Assembly: GCF_034190915.1 (NCBI RefSeq)
Contig: NW_026947484.1
Span: 142,512,982 to 142,576,981, forward strand
DNA length: 64,000 bases
Direction of reading: 5' to 3'
Source of the DNA: Cavia porcellus
Taxonomy: Eukaryota > Chordata > Mammalia > Rodentia > Caviidae
Positions 20,863 through 32,108 of the stretch are shown here, one piece after another. Within the stretch, counting starts at the first letter, position 1; the number at the start of each line of letters is the position of its first letter. The notes below the pieces were generated by a model. It was not told where the DNA came from. It did no database searches and saw nothing but the letters and a program-made list of their open reading frames with translations. The translations under genes were made by a program, and so were the position numbers.

Positions 20863-21670
20863 GATGATATCTCACTGTATCCTTTCAGAGTTTGTACCTT
20901 TTCCCTTCAAAATTGTGTTTTCTGGGCAGATGTGTTCATTTAGGGTCCTCAGTCCAGGCCAGCCAATGGAAGTGGGCTGGTATTTCTGAAATGTTACACA
21001 TGTGGGTGTTATACATGTGGGGGCCCTTCCTCTCTTGGCAGTAACAACCTCTTAGGAAGTATGAATGTGAAAGAACCCAGAATTTCTTCTGCTGTGAGTC
21101 TGCAATCTTGAATGTTTGTGTGCAAAATCATTGTTGCTTTCTTCTATTCTTCTGGCCGATCCCTGAAAACACAAGGAGCCACTGGATCCCTGATTCACAT
21201 GCTGAACTTTGGCCTGGCCACTGTTCCCTGTCTCACTATGGAGCAGAATAACACATTAAGGAGCAGGAAGGAGATGAGCTGCTGGGCTAGGCAGCCATAG
21301 CAGGTGGCAGCAGGTCGGGGAGACTTGCTGGGAGGAACCTCCTTGGAAGTGAGGGCAGCAGTGAACACCAGGCAGCCTGCAGTGGTGGTGGTGCTGGTGG
21401 TGGGGTCTACCTTGGACACTGTGAATCCAAGTTAAAAATAGAGTAACCATGGTGGCCTCGGGAGGTCCATGAGCCTGTCTATGCCAGGAAAGATTCACTG
21501 CCCCAATCTATCCTCCTCAAGGGGTGTTGACCTGGGTAGTATCCATTTAAAGAAAAACAAGCTACAGGATTTCTGAAGTTTATTTAGTTTTGCTTTAGAC
21601 TCCATTTTACCATAGAAATTCCAAATTTGAGTCTAATGCAGAAGTTACTGAGTAAGCAACAGATGATGAA

Positions 21671-21915
21671 TTTTCTTTTACTTTTATTTGTATTTTAAAG
21701 AGAATAACATCAAAGAAAACAAAATAGAATGAAGCTAATCAGAATAGAACAAAGAAAGCAATACAGAAGTGCAAAACACGTTAATTGGAAATCATCAGTG
21801 GCTACCATAATGCCTCTTGCTATCTTCAAAATTGCTGCGTATACCATGAGACATAATAAAATCAAAGCAAACAAAACAGAATGAAAGCAGTTAAAAAGCA
21901 CATTGCATAAAACAG
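21671..21915 (-). repeat. LINE-1 3' UTR fragment, minus strand
   Basis: It shares the repeat-unit wording of the LINE-1 3' UTR elsewhere in the window: 'agtggctaccataatgcctc' followed by 'ttgctatcttcaaaattgct' and 'aaatcaaagcaaacaaaaca'. It contains about two units of the roughly 145-bp array. Confidence 0.65.
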
Positions 21916-22791
21916 CAGTTCCCAGATGCCTAGTCTTCTTTCTGATTGTGGGACAGTTTATCCTTGGGAAGGTCCTCCCATTTGGCTCATGGTGTTGCTA
22001 CAGTAGAGAAACAGCTAGTCCAATTTTGTTTTAAACGAGATTAATGCGTTTCACGCTGGTACATTCGAAGCGCAGGTAACACTTTGAAACTGTTGATCCC
22101 TTCCCTGTGGCCACAAAAGCAGTTCTTCCAGGGTGAGGGCTTTGGAGTCCAGAGGCCCTGGTAGCTTCTTCCCCTGTCCAAGGTTCCACTTCCTCTTTCC
22201 CCTCCTTGCACTGTGCAAGGAGGTTGAGCATCCCAAGGCTGAGAATTCAACCCCAGGGAGGCTGTGCAAGCAGAACTTCCCCTTCTGCACTAGTTCCATT
22301 TCCATGCCTAGGGCTCTTCACCCCAGGGACGGCGATGGGAATCTTTGTACGAGGTCCCACTGAGTCCCCCAGCAAGTGGATCCGAGACCACGCCCCGTGA
22401 GCCCAATGTCAGGAAGTGCTCAGGGCCTAACCAGGGAGCCCAGGCAAGCGGTGGCTGCTGCTGGGCGGTCGGTGGGAGGGAGAGGAGGGGATGGCACGGA
22501 GGGGCGCTGGTTCCCCAGGGCCTGGGCAGCGCCCAGAACCGCAGGAGCCGCCCCAAGCCCAACCAGGTCTCCCAGTGCTTGCTCCTAAGGAGCCACCGAG
22601 CTGCTCCTCCCACCTCACAGTCCCAGGAGCGCCGGTTTGTGGCACTGCTACTCACATCCCTGCTCTCTGCCACTGCACCAGGCTTTGGAAGTCACTGAAG
22701 AGAAGACCAGACCCAGGGGTTCCTGGTGGGGGTTCGGGGTCAGAGGCCTGGGTTTTCAGCCTCTTTGCAGGCTACAGAGCAGCAAGATCAT
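21916..22791. other. GC-rich segment, no gene recognised
   Basis: From about 22,100 to 22,750 the sequence becomes GC-rich with several CpGs and overlapping open frames on both strands of 60-120 codons. None of the translations resembles a protein family known to me. It may be an old retrocopy, a LINE 5' region or a former promoter. Confidence 0.35.
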
Positions 22792-22865
22792 ATCTGTGTG
22801 GCTCAGTGGGTTAGTACATTTGGCAGTTAATTGAAAGGCTGGTGGTTTGAGCCGACCCAGGGACG
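22792..22865 (+). pseudogene. tRNA-Asn (GTT) pseudogene
   Basis: A 74-base stretch, the exact length of tRNA-Asn, aligns throughout with my memory of the nuclear tRNA-Asn gene: D-arm 'tggctcagtgggttagta', anticodon loop 'agttaa' retaining the GTT anticodon, 'ggtggtttgagcc' in the T-arm and 'cagggac' in the 3' acceptor strand. The acceptor stem no longer pairs fully (the 5' strand is ATCTGTG) and the T-loop box reads GGTTTGA, so it is a relic. There is no A-rich tail, so it is not a SINE. Confidence 0.75.
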
Positions 22866-23990
22866 GTACACGCTGCTTTTGCAAGGAAGGTACCTCCGCC
22901 CTCTCAACTGAGGAGGAGCCAAATTGCCTCCCTCCCAGGTTCAACTCACCTCCCTTCTGGAAAGCCCCACATGGCCTGATGATCTACTAGAGCAATCAGA
23001 AACAAGAGACCTAAGACTCTCCTTTCCTTTTGGCCCCCTCAAGTCCTTGTTCTCTCCCTTTTACAGAAGTGGACACCTGTGGGCAGTCCTGGAACACTCA
23101 GTTTTCCCATGTGCAGTCTGAGGCCAGCACTGCTTTCTTATTCCCAGGGAGCTATCTGGACTCACTGGTCACGCTCTGGATGACATTGACACCTGCGAAA
23201 TCATCCTAAACACCCTCTTCGTTTTTTGAGAAAAAGCAATTCTTCCCTAATATTATAGAGAAAGTTAGAGGACAGGTAGGGAAATTAAAGGGCCACAGCG
23301 AGGTTTCTAGCCAATAAAGACTTAAACCCCTGCCAGAGAGAGAGACAGAGAGAGTAGCTGAAAGAAACAGGGAGAGCTCCTAAGGCTGGCCTGGCTCACT
23401 ACATGCCAAGATACAACCCCTCCATCTTTGATTAAGCACAGGAGAAACAGAGTGGGGAAGAGGAGACACTACCATAAAGACCCACTCAGTACCTAAAATA
23501 CAAACCAACACCTATGCACTCACACACCCATGTATATATAAGTATATACACAGTTTATTATTCTCACCATATTAATACATTAAAGTGCACACATATTCTG
23601 TCTACTAACTTGGCCTTGAAGATAACTCTGCCATAAATTGCAAGCATCTGAACCTCATAAAGAGACCAAGGAGGTGCTTATCCAAAAACATACCATTAGG
23701 CCATGGAAAGTTTGAGGGCCATATCAGGTGTCTCAGAGCCCAAAGTGGCCAATCAAGGTATCATAGCTCTCCAGGGAGAAGAGTCCCTTTCTCCCATATT
23801 CCCCCAGTGCCAGATGTGGACTCTGTATCTACATATTTTCTCACTTGTTGTCAAAGAAGTGATTTTGTTTCCCCATTTCTCTGTTCTTTCCAATAAAGTT
23901 AGTTTGTTTCTTCTTCTGAACCTGTATTTCCTAATTCTTTATACATGCAGGGTTTTTTTCTTTGTTTGTTTGTTTTTTTTTTTTTAACAA
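22866..23990. other. No gene recognised
   Basis: It contains a short (ga)n-rich patch near 23,335-23,355 and AATAAA at about 23,892 followed by T-rich sequence, which might be the end of an old LTR. No coding exon is supported. The T-rich run at 23,955-23,985 leads into the LINE-1 fragment. Confidence 0.35.
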
Positions 23991-24066
23991 ACTCTAGATA
24001 AAACTGTACACTTCGGAGAGGAGACCTAACAATACGTGGTTTATCTTATCAACCCTCTCTGAAAAT

Positions 24067-26400
24067 ACAACCACAACTACAACACACTCAACCACCTTAT
24101 CTTTAATAAAGGAGCCAAACATGTTCATTGGAAGAACGACAGTCTCTTTAATAAATGGTGCTGGAAAATCTGGCTCGCCATATGCCAAAAACTAAAACTG
24201 AACCCATGACTATCACCATGTACTAACTTAAAATCTAAATGGATAAAAGACCTGAATATTAAAACAGAAACACTAAATCTATTGGAAGACAAGTTGGGTA
24301 AAAACCTTGAAGACATATGGGTAGAAAGAGAATTCATGAACAGGAATCAAACTGCACAGGAAATACTCCCCAGAATCAATACCTGGGATCAAGTCTTATT
24401 AAAAAGTTTCTGCATGTCAAAAGAAATCTCCAGCATAGTGAAAAGTAAATTCACAAAGTGGGAAAAAATTTTAAAGTGTTCCTTAGACAAAAGACTTCTA
24501 AAACACATAAAGAATTTTTAAAAATCAGACTCCCAAAATTCAAAGATCTAATCCAAAAATGGGCATCTGAGGTGAGGAAATACAAATGGCAAATAAATAC
24601 GTGAAAAAACGTTCATCATCATTACTCATTAGAGAAACACAAATTAAAACCACACTGAGATTCCATCTCACTCCTGAAAGAATGGCCAGGATCCTGATAA
24701 CTATCAACAATGAATGCTGAAGAGGCTGTGGGGAAAAAAGGAACTCTCCTGCACTATTGGTGGGAGTGTAGGCTGATGCAACCATTGTGGAAGTCAGTCT
24801 GGAGATTTCTCAAAATGCTGAGATTGAAAGTCCCATTTGACCCAGCTATTCCACTTCTAGGCATATTCCCAGATGAATTGAAAACATCAAACCACAATGA
24901 TATATGTGCACCATGTTTATAGCATCACAATTTGTAATAGCCAGATCTGAGAAACAACCTAAGTGTCCGTCAACTGAGCAATGGTTAAAAATGTTGTGGC
25001 ATTTTTATACAATGGAGTACTACTCAGCTATAAAGAATGATCACATTGAGATATTTATAATAAAATGGATGCATCTTAAGACCATACTCATAAGCAAATC
25101 AAACTCACATATATAAATATGATATAGTCTCCTTAGTGTAAGAAATTGTAAGAATACATGAAAGTATATGATAATCATCATTCCCCATTATATTGTTTGA
25201 AGCCTTATAAGATTTTCACTTATTAGTTGGAATGGTTTTATTCTGGGTTTCTTGATTTTATTGTCTGTGATGGTATGATAGCTATTTTGAAGAAAACAAG
25301 ACATTGTAATAGCTAGTGCTGATTTAATATCATCTTGTTTTGAAGTCCTACCAACCTTTTGTTCTTCGGTCTCCATCGGTTTTATTATGTTGTATCTCAC
25401 TGGATTTTGTTATATGTAATAATATAAATAAAATTTTTTATGGACAAGGAGATAATATAGTAACCATTGTTTATATTCTGTTTGTTGGTTTTGTATGCCC
25501 TGTAATATTTTCATTCTCTTGAATGGTTTTATACTCTCTTGATACTATAGTGTATGAAGGTATACTCAATTATTTTAAGAAAAGAGATTCTATGGTAGCT
25601 ACTGTTATGTCGGGTTGTCTTGTGGTGAAACACTATGTTGCTATAATTGTTGTGTTCTGATCTGTTTTGTTATATCGTCTTTTAGCTTAATCTTTTAAAA
25701 AAAGTATGATCACATTGAGATATTTATAAATAAATGGACACAACTTGAGACCATACTCTTATGTGAAATAAATCAAACTAACATGCATTAATACTTTAGT
25801 CTCCCTAGTGTAAGAAATGTTAAGAGTACATAGGAGTTTATGTCATCATGATTCCCCATTACATTGCTTTGAATCCTTATAATGGTTTCATTCATTAGTT
25901 GGAATGGTTTTATCCTGGTTTGTTTGATTGTATTATCTGTGATGATGTGAACAGTTATTTTGAAGAAAACAAGACATTATAATAGCTAGTGCTTATTTAA
26001 TATCACCTTGCTTTGAAGTCCTACCATGCTTTTGTTCTTCTGTTTTCATTGGTTCTGTCATGTTTTATCTAATTGGATTTTAATATGTGTGGTAGAATAA
26101 ACAAACTTTTACGGACAGTGAGATAATATAGTAGCCACTGTTTGTTTTCTGATATTTGGTTCTGAACGCCCTGTAATACTTTCATTCTTTTCAACAGTTT
26201 ATACTATTTTGTTATGTTTGATATGATTGTATATGAAGGTATGCTCAACTATTTCAAAGAAAGAGGTATTATGGTAGTCACTGTTACTTATGGTTTGTCT
26301 TGTGGTGAAAAACTGTGTTGCTTACATTGCTGTGTTTTGATATGCTTTGTTACGTCCTCTTTCGTCTTAATCTCTTTAAAATAAAAAATTTAAAAATTTA
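24067..26400 (+). mobile_element. LINE-1 fragment, plus strand: ORF2 C-terminus and duplicated 3' end
   Basis: Sense-strand sequence of the ORF2 C-terminal region (frames reading LLHYWWECRLMQPLWKSVWR and [12 protein letters not shown]) runs to about 25,050 and is followed by 3' UTR. The stretch 25,038-25,706 is repeated in tandem at 25,707 to about 26,395. A-rich sequence ends the element. It is 5'-truncated within ORF2 and broken by stops, so it cannot move. Confidence 0.8.
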
Positions 26401-26464
26401 AAAACAAAGTAGGACACTTGAGTGCTCTGAAATGGGCCAGGACTCTCATAAAGAGGCATCTGTG

Positions 26465-26559
26465 AGGGGCTGGGGATTTAGCTCAGCAGCATAAAGGCCC
26501 TGCCTTGCAAGCAGGCAGTCGTGGGTTCGATCCCTGGTACCGATAAAAAGGAAAAAGAC

Positions 26560-26584
<25 letters not shown>
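26465..26584 (+). repeat. Young ID-type SINE with perfect 15-bp target duplication
   Basis: The head carries an A box (gatttagctcagcagca) and a B box (gtgggttcgatccctggtac), then a unique 3' part and a pure A tail of about 28. The perfect direct repeat AAAGAGGCATCTGTG lies at 26,450-26,464 and 26,585-26,599. The intact tail and duplication indicate a recent insertion. Confidence 0.95.
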
Positions 26585-26591
<7 letters not shown>

Positions 26592-26734
26592 CATCTGTGC
26601 TCCCCAAAAGAGTTCAGGGTTCTCTAGACCATGACTGGACAGCACAGATAACCCTACTGATACACTTCATTTCCAACAGGTTGCCTGTTCTACTCCACAT
26701 CTGTCCACTGAGGGGCACTGGGTTTAGGCTCAGA

Positions 26735-26920
26735 AGGCCGAGCAGATCATGATAGCAAAGGTCTGTAAATCCAGCACTGGGGAGGATGAAGCAGGAGAAT
26801 CTCCTAGAGTTTGAGGCCAGCAGGACTACATGATGAATTCGAACTCACTATGAGTGGGTGAATTTGGAATATAGAGACCTTGTCTTTAAAACAGAAAACC
26901 AAACCACAAAATGTTCTGGG
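26735..26920 (+). repeat. B1-type SINE, sense, diverged
   Basis: The phrases 'tgtaaatccagcactgggga', 'gaatctcctagagtttgagg' and 'tatagagaccttgtcttta' follow the order of a sense-oriented B1-type SINE with its A-rich tail. Confidence 0.7.
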
Positions 26921-27689
26921 AACTACAGAGGACCAAGATCCTTGCAAATGAAGCCTCCAGGCCAGGACATTGGATTCTATCTAATTTGGGAGTGCAGCCA
27001 GAGCCATGCCTCCAGCTGCTTCCTGTCTTCAGGTCCTTTCCTGGGCCTCTTGCAGGCCTGGAAACTTGACATCCAGGACAGGAGATTCCAGGGACCTTGG
27101 TAGACAACGCTCTGTGCTTCACTCACTTGAGGGCAGCTGACCTGCTCTGCTCACTCAGGGTCCACAAGGAGCTATAGGAGGCGGCCAGCAGGGAGCCATC
27201 TCCACTGCACTTGGTTTCTGTCCCGCCGCTTCCTCTGGCTGCCTTTGCTTGGGTCCCTCGCAACAGGCCGAGGAGCTGGTTCCTGGAAGCTCTGTGGCAG
27301 TGGTCTGGAGTCCTCACCTCCGAGGGGGGCCGCCCTGCCGGGCTTGCACCTGGCCCGTGCCCCTGGTGGGCAGAAACCCCTGCACCAGGGCTGGTCTAGG
27401 CTACGATCTCCAAGGCGGTGTGCTGGGAGTACAGAGCAGGACCCGCCGCCCGGATCTAAATAGGATTGTTCAGCTCCAGGGCTGCTTCCTTCCTGCCACT
27501 GGGCTGTCACCCCTGCAGTCTTGGGATTTTGTATGGATGCCCACAAGTTTGGTGCCCCTCTTTGCACCAGGACTACTAGACCAGAATGATTGCTTGCTGG
27601 TCTTTCATCAGCATCACAGCTCCCCACTCCCATCCCCCTGCTGCTCCACTTAGAGCACAATTTTCCTTCCTCGGGGTTCCAGCATGCTT
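26921..27689. other. Unassigned, GC-rich core, no gene recognised
   Basis: GC-rich sequence with CpGs at 27,150-27,480 produces long frames on both strands (up to 186 codons on the minus strand). I see no domain, splice signals or homology to support a gene. Confidence 0.35.
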
Positions 27690-28250
27690 CATACTGTTTG
27701 ATCAATTCTATTATACCTGATAATATAGGCAACTCAATTTAAAAATAGCAAGAGGCACAATGGTAACCACTTTTGATCACCTGGTATTCAATTTTTGCAT
27801 CAGGTACTATGCCCACACTTCTGTTCTAACTGACTCTGTTTTGCTTAGTCACACTTGGTTTTATTCTTTTCAAAAAAAGTAATAACCGTGGGAGTAATAA
27901 AACCCAAAAAGTCTAATTGTTATTGTAAAAAAGAAAGGAAAGGAAGGTGGACTAAGGGATATAACCGAAGGTATGTTTGAGTATGTAGAATGGAAAATCA
28001 TATTACTGAGCTTTTGTTGGATCATTGAACGAAACTGTCTACAATGTCACTGTATGAATGTCCACTTTATATGCTTTAATTTTATAATTTGGACAACTGT
28101 TTCTGGGAAGATAATATGTAACCTATTAACTGATGATTTCTTACGTGTATTTTTTTTTCTTGAAATTCTCTATTACTTGGACCCTTTTACTGCTTTGTTT
28201 TTCATGTTCTTTCTTTTTTTCTCTTTAAATAAAAAAAGCCTGTTGCAGAA
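27690..28250 (+). repeat. LINE-1 3'-terminal fragment, plus strand
   Basis: This is the reverse complement, with divergence, of the 58,852-59,180 end of the large LINE-1: shared phrases are 'ccgtgggagtaataaaaccc' near 27,888 and the 'gaatgtccactttatatgct' region near 28,055. It ends in 'ctctttaaataaaaaaag', marking the family's 3' terminus and tail. Confidence 0.7.
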
Positions 28251-28819
28251 AAGCTTGCATTTGAGGTCAGTAGTGCAGGCCGGGGGGGCACAAGGGGGTG
28301 GCAGGGGACCCCCGCCAAGGGACATCTTGATGAGGAGCCCTGAGCCTTCAGTGATTTTTCCATCCCAGGTTCTGAAGGAGGGACAAGCTCAAGTTTATGT
28401 ATAATGATGGTTGTCAACTACAGCAAACAATTACAATAGCACCTACTAACACATCCCTTTTAGGAACAGATAAGTGACTGATAATAAGTGCTCATGTGAT
28501 AATATGAACATGGGTTTAGGGTATCCAGTGCTTTTTAGGCAAAATGAAACAATTATTCTAAATGATTCGACAAAATAGAAAACGGGAATTTAACTCCAGC
28601 ACACTCCTTTCCTTGGAAATGCAGTGTTTACCTGAAATGTAAATTTCCTGGGCCTATCTGGCCACAGCCTAATTCAGGCATGACTAGAGCAGGTACAGAG
28701 CTGTGCCTGTTTGCGACCCACAGGGGTAGTTATTTCCCTTCCTCTGTCCACCTTGTTCTCATGAGAGTCTCTCGGGCAACCAAGCATTTTCAGAAAGAAA
28801 AAGAGGTAAGGTCTTTAAA

Positions 28820-28985
28820 TGGGAAGCCAGGTTTGCATGGCAGTAATCCCAGCACCCGGGAGACTGGGGCAGGACCTTACAAATGCTTTAGGGATTTAAG
28901 GAGCCTGTATTAAAAGGAGGGGAGGCTGAGAAGCAGCTCACAGGGAAGGTCTTGAATTCAACCCCTTGTACCACAAAAACAAAAC
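28820..28985 (+). repeat. Composite B1+ID SINE, diverged
   Basis: The left part has 'gcagtaatcccagcacccgg' (B1-like); the right part has 'ttgaattcaaccccttgtac' (tRNA-like B box) and then an A-rich tail. The left-right order matches the composite at 735-905. Confidence 0.6.
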
Positions 28986-30448
28986 CAAAAACACCTTAAG
29001 TAAAAACAGTTATAAATTCTGCCCCACCTTTCCACAATATGCTAACATTCAGAATATCTCATGAGGGGCTACTATATCCACATCTACCATTTAATTCTGT
29101 CCCTAACCTCTGTAAATATACGGCAATGAAAGATGGAAAAGGGGCTCTAATGAGCAGATTGTCACTATGAGACCTGTAGTTAGTCCTTTAGAGAGCATTC
29201 TGAGACACAGAGTGGAATACAATACAGTCCCAATTGAGGGTTGACAAAGTACACGATATTTATCTGCCAGCTTCCTATTTTTATTGACTGAGGATCCATC
29301 CTGAGACTTTAATTGGTTTTCGGTGTTCTCTGGTATATGCAGGTGAGTGTGACTGAAAGTGGCATGTGAGTCCCAAGGCACAGAACGGCTATGCTCTAGG
29401 CTAGTGCCAGGTGGCCTGCTCCAAAGGCTCTGGTGAGCACCATGTCTGGTGTTTCTAGTTCTCTTAGAAAACTGAAAACTTGGTGTGAAGACTTAAACTG
29501 ATCGGTGCATTGTCTTTATGTCTGAAAGTAAATTTAGTGACTCCAAAAGTGATACCCTAAGGTAAAATTTCCTTGTCAATGTCTGAGCATCTGCTCAAGG
29601 GCTGACCCAGAGACATTTCTGCTTTCCTGTCTTTGGTCTCCCTGTTCCCAAGTAGAGTTAACCACCACCAAATCCAAATCCACACATAGGCTTTGCCAGA
29701 GGTGGGAAATGCTGAGACAGAAGTGTTTCAGGGTCCTTTCAGCCTCTCTCAACAGAGTCAACAAGTATGTTTCAGAACTGGGTGAAATAAAAATAAAAAT
29801 AGAAATAAATAAATAGGAATGAACACACAGATGGAGAGGGATGAGTGCCAGGAGCAACCCCTATGAGAAGTAGAGGATTGCGACCTTACCTGGAGAAGGT
29901 GTGAGTGGCCCAAGGCCCTGAGGCTGGAAGAGCAGACAGGAACATGGTGGGCTTGAAGAACCTATTCCTGGCACAGCTATAAGCCAGAAATAAGGAAAGA
30001 CTGAAATGCAAATTGCCCAATTAAGAAATTTGTGTGGTCAAATGAATGATTCACACAATAAAGTCCCATAAAAACTGTGACGAAGATATAAACGTGGAAA
30101 AGCCTGACAAAGGAGCATGAAAGCTGACAATGGGAAGGAAATTATGCTATTTTGCTATCTGTGTCTGCTCTCCTTCCCATCAGCCCTTTCCCTGAGATTT
30201 CTGTCCACCTTGTGAGTGTAGGCAGCGCTTTCTGTTCTGAGTGTGAACTGCACTCCTTCCTCCAGCTTGTGATTCCGGTGGAGTCTTCTAAAGATAGTGT
30301 CACTACTGAGGGTCTTTGGGACTCTTTCCTTTGAGGCTGATTCCCTTCAGTTCTCATTTGCCTGTTTCTCCAGCCTGTAACACCAAACCTGTGTAATCAA
30401 CAAAACTTCTGCTACCATATTCAGTCACTTCTTTTATACAAACATTGG
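28986..30448. other. No gene recognised
   Basis: Ordinary AT-rich sequence beyond the 3' end of FCGR1. The short frames show no family signature. Confidence 0.4.
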
Positions 30449-30532
30449 TGGCTGGGGATGTAGTTCAGAGGCAGAGAACTTGCCTGGCAGGCAGGAGAGC
30501 TGGGTTCAACTGCTGATATCACATAAAATGAC
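30449..30532 (+). repeat. ID-type SINE with AACATTGG target duplication
   Basis: A tRNA-like head (gatgtagttcagaggcag) and B box (gctgggttcaactgctgat). The direct repeat AACATTGG lies at 30,441-30,448 and 30,536-30,543. The tail is short and mixed. Confidence 0.8.
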
Positions 30533-31444
30533 ACGAACATTGGAGATAATAATTGTGCCTTTTTCCTAAAAGTGAGCAGAGAAGACTGTTCACTTTTGTA
30601 CAGATGACAAGCAGTGGGCTCAGGCCGCTTGTTGTTCAGGGAGGTTCCCAGGAGGTTGGTATTAAAGGTGAGCTTTATGGAGCCACATGGAGCCAGGGTA
30701 GATGGTTGCTGGGGATGATCCCTCTTTGCCAAATAAGCTACATTTTGTTGCTATGTTTGTTCAACTTCTTTTTTATCCCTAAATTTCTACTAAAATATTA
30801 TTCACATATTTCAGTCTTCAGTGTCAGCTGTGTTATATAGTAGTAGGAAAATGTTTTGCTCTCAGATTACTATCCAACTAGGAATCAGAAGAGTAGAGTA
30901 AATCTCTGAAGGCAAGAGCCAGGACTTTATGCTCTCACTGCTTTTCCTTGCTTGAAATTCCCTGGAGCCTATTCTTAGAGACCTGGGTTAATTACAGAAA
31001 ACAGCAACTACATTCTGCCTTCCTGTAGACCAGAGCCTGGAGTGCACCGACAGGATGTCTGGGGTCTCTGGAGAGAGAGGGTTTGAGCAAGCCTCAAATG
31101 GAAAGGCCCGAACTACACGACCATTTCTCCTGATTTTCTCCTTTGCATGCCTATAACACAACTGGAAATGTACTCTTCTAACTAGAAAAGCCAGCAAAGC
31201 AACTATGTTAAACACAGAGATGTGAGCTTTCTTTCTCAAAGTCTCTCAAAAGTGACAGGTGTGTAAGTTTTATTTTCTTCTTTGCCTTCTCTCCACCCTC
31301 CACCCATCCTTCTGATCTCGATGACCCCCTGCCCACTCACAGTGTGTGTGCGTGTGCACATGTCAGCGTGCCTTCCTCTATCTCTTCTTTTTCGCTCTCA
31401 TTTTGTGCCTTAATCCTTTGTAGTTAGGCATACACTCAACTTTT

Positions 31445-31524
31445 CTTTGGTACCAGGGATCAAATTCATGACTTCACACTTTCCAGGCAAGCACTTGAGC
31501 CACTGAGCTAAATCCCTGACCCCA
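31445..31524 (-). repeat. ID-type SINE, antisense, with 13-bp target duplication
   Basis: Reverse complement of an ID head ('gccactgagctaaatccctg' is the inverted A-box end). It is flanked by ACACTCAACTTTT at 31,432-31,444 and 31,525-31,537. Confidence 0.85.
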
Positions 31525-31914
31525 ACACTCAACTTTTTATCCTCTTCTTCAAAATATACTGTTTTCAAATTACTAGAATAATTAGATTTGACTTCTAAAT
31601 TTCTTTTTGACTTTCAAATTTTTCATCATTTTAGAGGTCTCGTCTTAAATTATCTCATTACCAAATTTCTACATTTATCTCAACTGAAGTCAGCTTTACT
31701 TAAGAGGTATAAGCCATGGAACCCACAGTTATAAGCTTTAGAAAGTGACATTTAATTTTCAGATATTTATGCCTAAGCACTACCACAGTGAGGAAGAGGC
31801 AGGGGCTGTCCCTAAATCTATGGTCACCCTCTGAGCAAATGCTTGTCTCCCTGCCAGGGCTTCCATGTGTCCTTCCTTGCTGTGGGTCTTGTTCCTGATA
31901 CTTCATCTCTTCTT

Positions 31915-32108
31915 CTAAATGTCTTCGGGATTTTCCGAAGTTACTTCCTCGCCATGATCAGAAGCTGAAGAGATTTCTAAATTCTGTTTTCTCTCGCTTG
32001 GCAGTTCTTTACATATTCTCAAACTGAGAATAGTATCTGCTAAAAACATTATGCACAATGGCATATGGAGAAGGATGTGAAGCCAGAAAGAAATTTGTGA
32101 CTGGAGGC
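31915..32108 (-). CDS. FCGR1: FCGR1 exon 6: transmembrane segment and shortened cytoplasmic tail
   Basis: The acceptor is good (pyrimidine tract then cag at 32,111-32,109). The exon reads GLQSQISFWLH, then a hydrophobic membrane segment (HMPLCIMFLADTILSLRI) and a cytoplasmic start KELPSERKQNLEISS that closely follows the human wording. The frame ends ENPEDI-stop at 31,917-31,915. The normal tail is some 20-30 residues longer; after the stop, tail-like coding sequence (EEEMKYQEQD) continues in another frame, so a small deletion appears to have shifted the frame. The membrane segment normally pairs with the FcR gamma chain. Confidence 0.85.

Noticed and set aside
22308..22814. Several frames above 100 codons in the GC-rich island
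   Set aside because: Mutually overlapping on both strands with no recognisable protein; best explained by base composition.
26465..26545. tRNA gene call on ID SINE heads
   Set aside because: A and B boxes are present, but the SINE continues into a unique 3' part and poly-A with target duplications; it is a retroposon, not a tRNA gene.
27172..27732. 186-codon minus-strand frame
   Set aside because: GC-rich region with open frames on both strands, no domain, no splice or start context; it also runs into a LINE-1 3' end.
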